Shown here piece after piece: positions 1-7,776 of a DNA stretch of 9,856 bases. Positions within the stretch are counted from its first letter, which is position 1. Every line of letters begins with the position of its first letter. The position numbers and the translations under genes are program-made. Origin of the DNA: an uncultured Clostridia bacterium (lineage in GTDB: Bacteria; Bacillota; Clostridia; UBA1381); NCBI GenBank assembly GCA_944391635.1, contig CALXUL010000085.1, positions 1 to 9,856 of the forward strand. Reading direction: 5' to 3'. The notes beneath the pieces were generated by a model. The model worked only from the letters and a program-made list of their open reading frames with translations. It ran no database searches and was not told where the DNA came from.

Positions 1-2478
1 TATGTGGTTACAATGCGTGCCGCGGAATAATTCAATATATCTTGGCAGGTAGTTAAGCAGTGCATCATCAGGGTTTTTGCCGAGAGTATCGCCCCAGTCA
101 AATGCTGTTTCGCCGCCTATCGGAGCAGTTTTCCATCCATCGCCGTACTTTTCGGATTTGAAGTAATCAAGCATTTGCAGATTCCACCAATGCCCATAGG
201 AATCCCACTGAACGCCGAAATCGGTATCCTTAAAGAACTGGAAACGGTTTGAGATGTTAACCATTACTTTTTTGTTTTTGAAGTTTTCGGTGAATGCTTC
301 ACTTAAAGCTTCCTGAACAGCAACTGAGGGGTAAGGACTCTGCATTTCACCCCAGTAGCCTATAAGTCCGACCTGGACATATGCAACTCGTGGGTCATTA
401 TCCCAAGCTTCGCCCATTTTTGCAACGAATTTCTTTATGCGGTCAATAAACTCATCGCTTGTATAATCTCCGGCAGTCATATCGCTCGGCCAGTATTTTC
501 CATCGGGCGGCCATTCAAGAATGACACGAGGGGTTACTTTTATGTTGTTTTCCGGGTATCCTGCCCATTTTTCATTACATACTTCAATAAATTTCTCAAC
601 ACCATCGCTCGCGCTTGATTCAAGCTCGTTATAGAAAATATTTGAGTTTACAACAGACACATATTCGTCGCCTATATTGCCTCTGAAGCCTTTAAGCGAA
701 TTTTTGAATGCCGGCTCGTATTCGGCGGGTATTACCGTAACAGTGTCAGAGGCTGTGCGGTAGCTTGGCAGAATGAGGCGCATAATAATTACTGCTGCAT
801 CCGATCTTGTAACGGTGCTACTTCCGTCGATATACTCGGTGAAAATGCCTGCTTCTGCCGCATCTTCGCCGATAATATTGCTAATAGCAGAAATCATCTC
901 ATTTACTATAATCGGACGGTTATAGTCAGCAAAGGTACATTTTGTTATATAACCTTTGTCGCATGCTGCGTTAATATATGGTGTTGCCCAGTCAGCGCCG
1001 GCAGCGGGTGTAACATCTATACCTTGAGAGGTTACAAGCATCTTTATAAATTCTGCAACTGTAACTGTTTTATCCGGATTGATTGTATTATCTGAATATC
1101 CGTTTAAAATTCCGATATTTACAAGGTATGATATAATATCTTTTTCGGAAGCGGAGGATATATCTGTGTATATCTCCTCGGGTTTTGCGGAAGGCGTATA
1201 AAGCGGAGCTGTTTCTTCCGGGCGGTCGCCTAAGTTACCGAAGGTCTCTATTTCACGTACGCGTATGTTGTCAAAGAGCATCTTCCCAACATTTTCAGGA
1301 CGGGCAAAGATCAAATCTCCCTCATCAAATACAAGCTCTCTTGCATCGGCAAAACGATGCTCGAAGTTTGGGAAGAATGCGCTTTTTACGTACATTGCAA
1401 ATGTGTCATCATAAAGGTCAATTCTAAAAGTCCTTGTTACATCTGACGAATAGAAAACGCCGACCTGGAAAACAAATTCTCTTTCGCCGTTTACGGTTTT
1501 ATAAAGCTCAAGTGCACTGCAAGCAGGGTTAAGTTCCATGCTGTAATAGTTCTTTTCGTCTACATAACGCAGATAAAAAAGTGTCATAACCTTATCGGAA
1601 AGTGTAAAATCCGAGAAAGTCATATCAAATTCCAGAGAAAAGTTTTTGTTTGAATATCCGTCAAGAACCACTTTATCAGCAATAGAAAGCATACGGTTTC
1701 CGTTATACTCTACTATCTGGCTTTTCCCTGATAAATCGGCAAAGGGAGCAATGGAATCGGAAGAAAAGTCATTGCTGATACCGTCATCTTTATATGTATT
1801 GGGAGTTGTTTTGTTCACCACTACCGTTCCGCCTGTCAGGTCATCGGCAGAGCTTGCGGGAATGGTAACTATAAAATTATCAATATACAGATGTTCACAT
1901 CCGCCCTTATATATGCCAAGCGGACCGGTTGTGAGCGGTGCGGCGTCTTCATAGGAAAGAGCCGGTTCATCGCTGTTGTTTAAGTATGCTTCAACCAAAT
2001 TGCCTTCTACGACAAGCTTAACGTGTGTCCATACATTTTCAAGACTCATAACATCATAGGACACACTTTTTACAATACCGTCCAGCCCACGCTTTAAAGA
2101 AATTTCAGGAGCTTTAGGGTCAGCATTAAGAAATACGTTATAGCGTGTAGGCTCACCCATGGATTTCAAGTAAAAGGACGGGTAACCTACTCCAGACTTA
2201 TCAAGACCAAAATTCATGTCAAATTCTACCGTGAAATTTTTTAGCGAATCCACGTGTTCAAATTTAACATAGTCTGTGGCTGTAACGCTGTAAAAGGTAT
2301 TATTATTTTCTGTAATAAATACCGGATCGCTGCCAATAGCGGGATCCCAGATTGCCGGGTCATATTCGCCTTCAAAATCTTCGCTAAAAGCGGTGATCCT
2401 GTCTTCAGCCATAGCAGGTATTGCCGCTGTCATAAAAAGCGTAGATAGCGAAAGCAGGATACAGAGTTTTCGTTTCAT
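1..2478 (-). CDS. Exported SLH-domain protein with LamG-like and GH-like (DUF4832-type) regions, 3' end outside window
   Basis: Frame open from an ATG at 2478 to the left edge: 826 codons, no stop, so the C-terminus is missing. The start follows a GGAG (2487-2490) at 8 bases. Residues 1-24 are a signal peptide ending AMA before ED. Residues about 30-207 and 235-412 are two LamG/concanavalin-like sandwiches, the first closing with YIDNFIVT and the second with FDNIRVREI. A degenerate SLH block covers about 437-570. A GH-like barrel starts near 585, with GYWGE at 707-711 and IGGETAFDWGD at 787-797. E711 and E790 are my candidate catalytic acids, by analogy with clan-A hydrolases. The copy upstream (2493-5564) aligns without gaps over 240 barrel residues, at about two-thirds identity by hand count. 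By that alignment roughly 183 residues are missing here. It is probably cotranscribed with that gene, 14 bases away. Family membership is clear; activity and substrate are unknown. Confidence 0.9.
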   Translation of the reverse strand, partial: MKRKLCILLSLSTLFMTAAIPAMAEDRITAFSEDFEGEYDPAIWDPAIGSDPVFITENNNTFYSVTATDYVKFEHVDSLKNFTVEFDMNFGLDKSGVGYPSFYLKSMGEPTRYNVFLNADPKAPEISLKRGLDGIVKSVSYDVMSLENVWTHVKLVVEGNLVEAYLNNSDEPALSYEDAAPLTTGPLGIYKGGCEHLYIDNFIVTIPASSADDLTGGTVVVNKTTPNTYKDDGISNDFSSDSIAPFADLSGKSQIVEYNGNRMLSIADKVVLDGYSNKNFSLEFDMTFSDFTLSDKVMTLFYLRYVDEKNYYSMELNPACSALELYKTVNGEREFVFQVGVFYSSDVTRTFRIDLYDDTFAMYVKSAFFPNFEHRFADARELVFDEGDLIFARPENVGKMLFDNIRVREIETFGNLGDRPEETAPLYTPSAKPEEIYTDISSASEKDIISYLVNIGILNGYSDNTINPDKTVTVAEFIKMLVTSQGIDVTPAAGADWATPYINAACDKGYITKCTFADYNRPIIVNEMISAISNIIGEDAAEAGIFTEYIDGSSTVTRSDAAVIIMRLILPSYRTASDTVTVIPAEYEPAFKNSLKGFRGNIGDEYVSVVNSNIFYNELESSASDGVEKFIEVCNEKWAGYPENNIKVTPRVILEWPPDGKYWPSDMTAGDYTSDEFIDRIKKFVAKMGEAWDNDPRVAYVQVGLIGYWGEMQSPYPSVAVQEALSEAFTENFKNKKVMVNISNRFQFFKDTDFGVQWDSYGHWWNLQMLDYFKSEKYGDGWKTAPIGGETAFDWGDTLGKNPDDALLNYLPRYIELFRGTHCNHI

Positions 2479-2492
2479 TCATAACACTCCTT

Positions 2493-5400
2493 TTATTTAA
2501 TTGTATATGTCAAGCTATCCGATGCAATATCATCAAATGAAGATTCGTCAAGAATTGGTGAATCATTTGAAGTATTTATGCCTATATATCCGAGCGGAGT
2601 ACGTCCGCCGTTAAAGTAGTTAGTATTAGCAAAACGCACTGCCGGCATATTGCCGCCGTCTGGGTCAAGAATGCTTAGCGCAAGGATATAGTTGCCTTGC
2701 AGATTTTGAGGTACAGTAATTTGTGTACTTACGCTGTACAAAGGATCATAGCTGTAATTATCCTCAGGCAGCCATTTGGTAATATCAAGCCCGTCTATGG
2801 TTTGTTTCCACACCGCTTCGTGCGTTTCTGGGTCAAGCAGACTTACCTCAACCGGCCAGTTATAGTAAATAGGTGCCGAACCTGTGTTCTTAACTGTGAA
2901 ATTAAGTGTTGCGGTATCTCCGCTTTGTACCTGTTTGGTATAACTTGCACTGTCAAGTACAAACCGGTAGCCAAGAACTTTTTGTATTCTTTCAGCGTTT
3001 GCAACTATATCAGGATCTTTCTGACTGTAGCCCGACAACCAGCCTATATATGTACAATGCGTTGCTCGGAAGAGTTCAATATATCTGTCACAATAGTTTA
3101 ATACGCCGTCATTAACATTTCTGCCGACGGTATCGCCCCAGTCATACGCTGTTTCACCGCCGATAACTTGAGTTTTCCATTCATCACAGAATTTTTCGCT
3201 TCTGAAATAATCAAGACCGTGAGGGTTATCCCAATGTCCGAATGAATCCCAGGCAACGCCTATCGGATTGTCATTAAAGAAGGCAAATTTCACCATTATA
3301 TTAGTCTGAACTTTTTTGTCGGGGAAATACTGTGCGAAGGCATCACTTAATGCTTTTTGTACAGCCACAGTAGGATATGGGCTTTGCATTTCGCCCCAAT
3401 ATCCAATTATACCAACCTGCACATACGCAACACGCGGATCATTGTTCCAAGCTTCGCCCATTTTCTTTATAAGGTTTACGGCCCTTTCAATAAATTGTGG
3501 ACTGCTGTAATCACCAACAGTCATGTCAGATGGCCAGTAAGTTGCATCAGGCGGCCATTCAAGAATTATTCTGGGAATTACTTTAACATTCTGTTTTTCG
3601 TAATCTGCCCAGTGTTCATTAGAGTATGCAAGGATTTTTTCAACACCGTCAGATGCGCTGCTTTCTATTTCGTTCCAGAAAATATTTGCCTGAACTACCG
3701 AAACAAGTGGATCGCCTACCGAGCCTCTGAACCCTTTAAGAGGATTTTTAAAGGCTCTTTCATATTCTGCAAGAGGAACATTTACCATATCATATGCCAA
3801 CCGATTGCTTGGAATAAGCATACGCATAATCATTTCAGCAGCTTCTGCGCGTGTTGCATTTTTTTCATAATGCATTGAGCCGTCCTCATAGCCTGTCATA
3901 ATGCCAGATTCTTCAGCTGAGGTTTCGCCAATTGCGGTACAAATCAGAGCGGCTATTTCGCCGCGGGTTATGCTGCGGTCATAGCTGTCAAAACTTCCTT
4001 GTTCAAATAAACCGTTTGATATTGCGGCATTAATATACGGCTCGGACCAATCACCGGATTCGGTATCGGTAATATTAAGTTTCAGCGCGCATACAAGTAT
4101 TTTTACGAACTCTTTTACAGAAATGGTATTGTTGGGTAAAAATGTTTTTTTGTCATAGCCGCTGAAAATCTCTTCACCAACAAGGTAAGAAATAGAATCT
4201 TTTGCCCAATGGCTCTCGGTGTCATCAAACTCGGCATGCTTTGCCGGATCCGGAGTATATGCAGGTGCGGGAGAAGGCTTTACACCAATTTCGCCGAACT
4301 CGTCAATTTCACGGATTTTCACATTATCAATGATAAGCTCTCCGACTGTCTGCGGTTTTGAGAATGCAAGACCGCCGTTTTTTACATCAATCTCAAATGT
4401 TCCTATCGGATGCTCGAAGTTCGGATAATTTACGCCGGCAACATAAATGGCGCATATATTGTCATAAACATCAATACGTATATGCTTTGTGACACCATCA
4501 GCAATAAATATTCCGGTCTGACCTATATAGTTATTGTTACCGCCGTTAGCAGAGTAGCAGGTAAGAGCGCTCAGAGTTGAGTTTACTGACAGACTGCACA
4601 GGTTATTTTGGTCTAAATAACGGGGATATATTATAGGAAGAGATTGATCAGAAAGTGTAATGTCTTTCATAGTCAATTCAAATTCCACAGAAAAATGTGT
4701 CCAGGAACTGTCACCTATTGCCGTAAATTCGCCGACAGAAAGAGCCTTTGAGCCGTTAAAGTCTACAATACTGCTTTGTCCGGATAAATCTGTAAATGGA
4801 GAAACACTCATATTTTCAAAATTTATATCGGCAATAGTACCGCCGTATACGTTCGGCGTTTTAGGCGCCGGCGGCTCGCCGCCTTCAAGTTCAACAGCAT
4901 ATTCGGGAAGAACGCTTACTAAAACATTGTCAATATATACATATTTACATCCGCCCTGTACAAAGCCCATCGGTCCGTATTCGAGGGGGCTTGAGTCGGT
5001 ATAGGAAAATGCAGGAGTAGTTTTGTCGTTTATGTATACATTAACCTGATTGCCTTCAACTTGGAGTTTCATATATATCCATTTTCCGTTTAATGACTGT
5101 ATGTCATATTCTACGGAGGCGACCGTGCCATCAAGTCCACGTTTTAAGTATATGCCTTCCGAACCCGGCATACTTTCAAAATATACTTCATATCTGTTTG
5201 GCTGTCCGAGTGATTTCAGATAAAACGCAGGCCAGCACTCACCTGGTTTATTAAGTTCAAATTTGAGGTTAAACTCAAGCGTGAAGTTGGTAAGTTTGTC
5301 GGCGTATGGGAACTGGAGATAATCATATTCCTGAACCTGATAATATTTGTTACCGTCCTCCTCACCGATTATGATATTGTCGCCTACCGACCAGTCCGAT

Positions 5401-5564
5401 ATGTCAACATCATCAAAATCTTCAAAATATCCGAGAACACGGCTCGGATCTTCCTCCGGAATAATTAGTTCATCTTCTGCGCAGACCCGGTATGTTGAAG
5501 CTGTATAAAAAACAGATGACAACATGCATGGCAAAAGAAGAAATGAAATAATTTTTTTTCTCAA
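2493..5564 (-). CDS. Exported SLH-domain protein with LamG-like, GH-like and C-terminal DUF4832-like regions
   Basis: Complete, 1023 aa, starting with TTG at 5564, nine bases after AAGGAGA. Signal peptide about 1-29, ending RVCA before ED. Two LamG/concanavalin-like sandwiches lie at about 45-220 and 243-420, followed by a Pro-rich linker (428-440). SLH repeats: 446-492 (FDD...HWA, SGY), 505-547 (DW..PYI.AA, ITRGE) and a partial third at 554-585 (TRAE). The GH-like TIM-barrel region is about 600-870, starting at FKNPLKGFRG, with WPPD at 670-673, GYWGE at 721-725, and GGE at 802-804 followed by DWGD at 808-811. E725 and E804 are inferred catalytic candidates. The C-terminus (about 870-1000; VKNTGSAP, RFANTNYFNGGRTPLG) resembles the DUF4832 sandwich. 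SLH repeats in this family of proteins bind cell-wall polymers, so the protein is probably held on the surface. SLH in mid-protein is unusual. It is the first gene of the minus-strand unit. A glycan-acting role is inferred; the substrate is unknown. Confidence 0.92.
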   Translation of the reverse strand: MRKKIISFLLLPCMLSSVFYTASTYRVCAEDELIIPEEDPSRVLGYFEDFDDVDISDWSVGDNIIIGEEDGNKYYQVQEYDYLQFPYADKLTNFTLEFNLKFELNKPGECWPAFYLKSLGQPNRYEVYFESMPGSEGIYLKRGLDGTVASVEYDIQSLNGKWIYMKLQVEGNQVNVYINDKTTPAFSYTDSSPLEYGPMGFVQGGCKYVYIDNVLVSVLPEYAVELEGGEPPAPKTPNVYGGTIADINFENMSVSPFTDLSGQSSIVDFNGSKALSVGEFTAIGDSSWTHFSVEFELTMKDITLSDQSLPIIYPRYLDQNNLCSLSVNSTLSALTCYSANGGNNNYIGQTGIFIADGVTKHIRIDVYDNICAIYVAGVNYPNFEHPIGTFEIDVKNGGLAFSKPQTVGELIIDNVKIREIDEFGEIGVKPSPAPAYTPDPAKHAEFDDTESHWAKDSISYLVGEEIFSGYDKKTFLPNNTISVKEFVKILVCALKLNITDTESGDWSEPYINAAISNGLFEQGSFDSYDRSITRGEIAALICTAIGETSAEESGIMTGYEDGSMHYEKNATRAEAAEMIMRMLIPSNRLAYDMVNVPLAEYERAFKNPLKGFRGSVGDPLVSVVQANIFWNEIESSASDGVEKILAYSNEHWADYEKQNVKVIPRIILEWPPDATYWPSDMTVGDYSSPQFIERAVNLIKKMGEAWNNDPRVAYVQVGIIGYWGEMQSPYPTVAVQKALSDAFAQYFPDKKVQTNIMVKFAFFNDNPIGVAWDSFGHWDNPHGLDYFRSEKFCDEWKTQVIGGETAYDWGDTVGRNVNDGVLNYCDRYIELFRATHCTYIGWLSGYSQKDPDIVANAERIQKVLGYRFVLDSASYTKQVQSGDTATLNFTVKNTGSAPIYYNWPVEVSLLDPETHEAVWKQTIDGLDITKWLPEDNYSYDPLYSVSTQITVPQNLQGNYILALSILDPDGGNMPAVRFANTNYFNGGRTPLGYIGINTSNDSPILDESSFDDIASDSLTYTIK

Positions 5565-5573
5565 AGTCTACTG

Positions 5574-5580
5574 TCTCCTT
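5574..5580 (-). promoter_or_regulatory. Ribosome binding site AAGGAGA selecting a TTG start
   Basis: On the minus strand AAGGAGA ends nine bases before the TTG at 5564. No ATG in the same frame has comparable spacing, and the TTG gives the full signal peptide (MRKKIISFLLL). This supports TTG as the true start of the 1023-residue protein. Confidence 0.75.
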
Positions 5581-5599
5581 TCAATAATTTTATATATAA

Positions 5600-5629
5600 A
5601 TTATACATTAAATGGCAGCTGATTAACAA
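5600..5629 (-). promoter_or_regulatory. Candidate sigma-A promoter for the SLH-protein unit
   Basis: Minus strand: TTGTTA (5629-5624), an 18-base spacer, then a perfect TATAAT (5605-5600). The predicted transcript would start near 5593, leaving a leader of about 29 bases before the TTG start at 5564. Match and position are both good, but A/T-rich DNA produces chance matches. Confidence 0.6.
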
Positions 5630-5655
5630 TAGAAAAAAAATCAGAATATAGAAAT

Positions 5656-5675
5656 TTTTTGTACAAGTACACAAA
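5656..5675. promoter_or_regulatory. Inverted repeat, candidate operator between divergent promoters
   Basis: The core is TGTAC-AA-GTACA (5660-5671), a perfect 5-base inverted repeat around two bases. After one mismatch on each side, three further T:A pairs extend it to 5656-5675. It lies 12 bases upstream of the distal right-facing -35 and about 26 bases upstream of the left-facing -35, a position suited to controlling both units. The cognate regulator is not in the window and I cannot assign a family. Confidence 0.4.
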
Positions 5676-5687
5676 TTAAAAAATATA

Positions 5688-5716
5688 TTGTAATAAAAAA
5701 ACATAAATGCTATCAT
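5688..5716 (+). promoter_or_regulatory. Candidate distal promoter for ABC importer operon
   Basis: TTGTAA (5688-5693), a 17-base spacer, then TATCAT (5711-5716), preceded by TG at 5708-5709 as in an extended -10. Use of this promoter would give a leader of about 165 bases before the permease start. It overlaps nothing coding on my reading. It is weaker evidence than the proximal promoter at 5824-5852. Confidence 0.4.
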
Positions 5717-5823
5717 GGTACAAAAAAAACAAATCCGATATAAAGGGAAAACCGCTAAAAGCCTTAATATCCTTAAAAAAATGCAAGGGATTAAAATATC
5801 ATAAGCATATTAAAAAATTACCA

Positions 5824-5852
5824 TTGCAACTATTTTTTGACGGATTTATAAT
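5824..5852 (+). promoter_or_regulatory. Candidate proximal sigma-A promoter for ABC importer operon
   Basis: TTGCAA (5824-5829), an exact 17-base spacer, then a perfect TATAAT (5847-5852). The predicted start near 5859 leaves about 30 bases that contain the AAGGAGG ribosome site. It is the best right-facing promoter match in the region. Confidence 0.6.
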
Positions 5853-5872
5853 AGAACTGCAAATTATAAGTG

Positions 5873-5879
5873 AAGGAGG
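5873..5879 (+). promoter_or_regulatory. Ribosome binding site AAGGAGG selecting a TTG start
   Basis: A consensus AAGGAGG ends nine bases before the TTG at 5889. The next in-frame ATG is the one at codon 31 (MFIPVII), inside the first membrane segment, so the TTG start is strongly preferred. Confidence 0.8.
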
Positions 5880-5888
5880 AAAAATAAT

Positions 5889-6836
5889 TTGAAAGCTGGT
5901 GTAAAAGAGAAGCCTAAAACGACATTATATAAAAGGCTTAGCTTAGATAAGTATGTAAAGCATAAATACCTGACGCTTATGTTTATACCGGTAATTATTT
6001 ATTACGCAGTATTTGCATATGCACCGATGTACGGTATAATAATTGCCTTTAAAGATTACAGCTTTGCAAAAGGAATATGGGGGAGCGATTGGGTTGGAAT
6101 GGATAATTTTGTCAGGATATTTGAAGGCAGGTCGTTTTTCCAGGTTTTTTGGAATACCATTATAATTAGTTTCTATAAATTGATAACGGGATTTCCGGCG
6201 CCGATATTTTTTGCAATTCTTTTAAATGAGTTAAGATGCACATGGTTTAAGAAGAGTGTGCAAACAATAAGTTATCTGCCGTATTTTTTATCCTGGGTTG
6301 TTTTGGGCGGAATCTTTATACAGATACTTTCCCCATCATCAGGACCGATAAGCTACATATTTAAAATGTTGGGCAAACAGCCGATTTATTTTCTGGGCGA
6401 TGTAAAATGGTTTAGAAGCGTGCTGGTTGTAACGAGTCTATGGAAAGGCGTGGGCTGGGGGTCAATTATTTATCTTGCCGCTATTGCCGGAATCGATACC
6501 CAGCTTTATGAGGCGGCAACGATGGATGGCGCCGGAAAATTAAAACAGATAATATATGTAACCTTACCATCACTGGTGCCTGTAATAACGATTATGTTCA
6601 TTTTCGCAATGGGCGGCATAATCAACGATGATTTTGACCAGATATTTAACCTGTATAATGAAGCGGTATATTCGGTAGGTGACGTAATCAGTACATATAA
6701 TTATAGGATAGGTCTTATCAGTAATGAGTATGGTTATTCGACAGCAGTCGGCTTGTTTAAGACAGTAATTTCGTTTGTATTGATTATTTTGACGAATTAT
6801 ATAGCAAAAAGATATAATGAGTACGGAATATGGTAA
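5889..6836 (+). CDS. Carbohydrate ABC transporter permease, LplB/YteP type
   Basis: Inner-membrane subunit of a CUT1-type sugar importer; with the second permease it forms the transmembrane channel. The 315-residue length is normal for the family. The short basic N-terminus is followed by about six hydrophobic segments, roughly 29-54, 84-115, 126-149, 178-200, 229-247 and 285-305. The EAA loop that docks the ATPase is intact: EAATMDGAG at 208-216, then LPSLVP about ten residues later. Family-typical stretches include the YAPMYG motif near 44-49, GMDNF at 70-74, the YLPYFLSWVV segment at 129-138 and the C-terminal KRYNEYGIW. The start is TTG with a consensus ribosome site. It is the first gene of a three-gene operon; the next permease begins 29 bases on. 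In B. subtilis, relatives import pectin-derived oligosaccharides (YteP) or have unknown substrates (LplB), so the substrate here cannot be assigned. Confidence 0.95.
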   Translation: MKAGVKEKPKTTLYKRLSLDKYVKHKYLTLMFIPVIIYYAVFAYAPMYGIIIAFKDYSFAKGIWGSDWVGMDNFVRIFEGRSFFQVFWNTIIISFYKLITGFPAPIFFAILLNELRCTWFKKSVQTISYLPYFLSWVVLGGIFIQILSPSSGPISYIFKMLGKQPIYFLGDVKWFRSVLVVTSLWKGVGWGSIIYLAAIAGIDTQLYEAATMDGAGKLKQIIYVTLPSLVPVITIMFIFAMGGIINDDFDQIFNLYNEAVYSVGDVISTYNYRIGLISNEYGYSTAVGLFKTVISFVLIILTNYIAKRYNEYGIW

Positions 6837-6865
6837 AGCGACTTCTGGAAAGGATTTGATGGATT

Positions 6866-7744
6866 ATGTTTAAACGAAGGACTGTTGGGGATGTTACATT
6901 TGAAACAGTTTCTGTTATATTTATGATATTCTTTTGTATTACAACGCTGTATCCGTTTTTGTATCTGGTAGGTTTGTCCTTAAGTTCGGCAGATGCGTCT
7001 ACCATCGGGTATTCAATATTGCCGCAGGGATTTTCGTTAGAGAATTATGCCAAGGTTCTTGAAAATAGTGATATAGGAGTAGGGTTTAAGAACGCTATAA
7101 TAAAAACGATTATAGGTTCAGCGGTAAATGTTGTTGGCGCGATAATTGCAGCGTATCCGCTTTCTAAAAAATATTTCCCACACCGGTCGATGTGGACGGG
7201 GCTGATAGTGTTTACAATGTTCTTCAGCGGTGGTTTGGTTCCATCATACTTGCTGGTAAAAAGGCTTGGATTGCTTGAGAGCATGTGGGCGCTGATACTT
7301 CCGGGTGCAATAAGTACATATAACATGATAATTATGCGTAACTTTTTTATGTCACTTCCGGAAAGCTTGGAAGAGGCGGCAAAAATTGATGGAGCAAATG
7401 ATTTTGTTGTGTTAATAAAAGTAGTAATTCCTACATCTATGGCAATTATCGCAACGATTACACTCTGGTCGTTAGTCGGACACTGGAACAGCTGGTTTGA
7501 CGCGTTAATATATATTACTAACCCGGACAAACAGCTTTTGCAGATAGTAATGAGGCGTATAGTTCTTGAGGGTACGGTGCAGATGCTTAATCCGAATGCG
7601 GCGGATTATACATCAAAGCCGGTAAACAGCGAAAATATTAAAGCCGCAACTATTATGATAACAACCTTGCCGATAATAGCGGTATATCCATTTTTACAAA
7701 AATACTTTGTCAAGGGAGTTATGATTGGTTCATTAAAAGGTTAA
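6866..7744 (+). CDS. Carbohydrate ABC transporter permease, LplC/YtcP type
   Basis: The second membrane subunit of the importer, 292 aa, pairing with the permease just upstream. Hydrophobic segments lie at about 12-38, 76-99, 110-132, 140-160, 190-213 and 262-277. The EAA loop is clear: EEAAKIDGAN at 169-178, followed by a conserved proline (VVIPTS) for contact with the ATPase. Other family traits are the N-terminal TLYPFLYLVGLSLS stretch, MFFSGGLVPSYLLV at 118-131, the HWNSWFDALIY loop at 206-216 and the C-terminal QKYFVKGVMIGSLKG. ATG start; GGAAAGGA (6847-6854) precedes it by 11 bases, a somewhat long spacing. It is 29 bases after the first permease and 32 bases before the solute-binding protein, so one transcript is likely. 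No ATPase gene is present; importers of this class are commonly energised by a shared MsmX-like ATPase encoded elsewhere (known biology, inferred here). Confidence 0.95.
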   Translation: MFKRRTVGDVTFETVSVIFMIFFCITTLYPFLYLVGLSLSSADASTIGYSILPQGFSLENYAKVLENSDIGVGFKNAIIKTIIGSAVNVVGAIIAAYPLSKKYFPHRSMWTGLIVFTMFFSGGLVPSYLLVKRLGLLESMWALILPGAISTYNMIIMRNFFMSLPESLEEAAKIDGANDFVVLIKVVIPTSMAIIATITLWSLVGHWNSWFDALIYITNPDKQLLQIVMRRIVLEGTVQMLNPNAADYTSKPVNSENIKAATIMITTLPIIAVYPFLQKYFVKGVMIGSLKG

Positions 7745-7776
7745 TAAAATAATAAAAGCGAAAAGGAGAAAGGAAA

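Larger units (their letters stand above)
5565..5888. other. Divergent intergenic control region
   Basis: This 324-base, very A/T-rich stretch separates the minus-strand SLH-protein pair from the plus-strand ABC importer genes. It holds one good promoter-like sequence facing left, two facing right, one imperfect inverted repeat between them, and ribosome sites at both ends. I see no convincing RNA gene, riboswitch or terminator. A 61-codon open frame at 5707-5892 overlaps the right-facing promoters and the ribosome site and has no ribosome site of its own, so I do not call it a gene. The shared control region suggests, but does not prove, that both units respond to the same signal. Confidence 0.7.

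Noticed and set aside
3357..3878. 173-codon plus-strand open frame inside the 1023-aa gene
   Set aside because: Antisense shadow of a well-supported coding frame with a conserved paralogue; no ribosome site and no recognisable motif.
5718..5823. Possible riboswitch or attenuator in the long leader of the importer operon
   Set aside because: Only a short imperfect stem (ATCCTT with AAGGGAT) was found, with no recognisable riboswitch core.
5707..5892. 61-codon plus-strand open frame upstream of the first permease
   Set aside because: No ribosome site, Lys-rich composition as expected from A/T-rich intergenic DNA, and it overlaps two promoter-like sequences and the ribosome site of the permease.
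7045..7530. 161-codon minus-strand open frame inside the second permease
   Set aside because: Antisense shadow of a clear ABC permease with an intact EAA loop.
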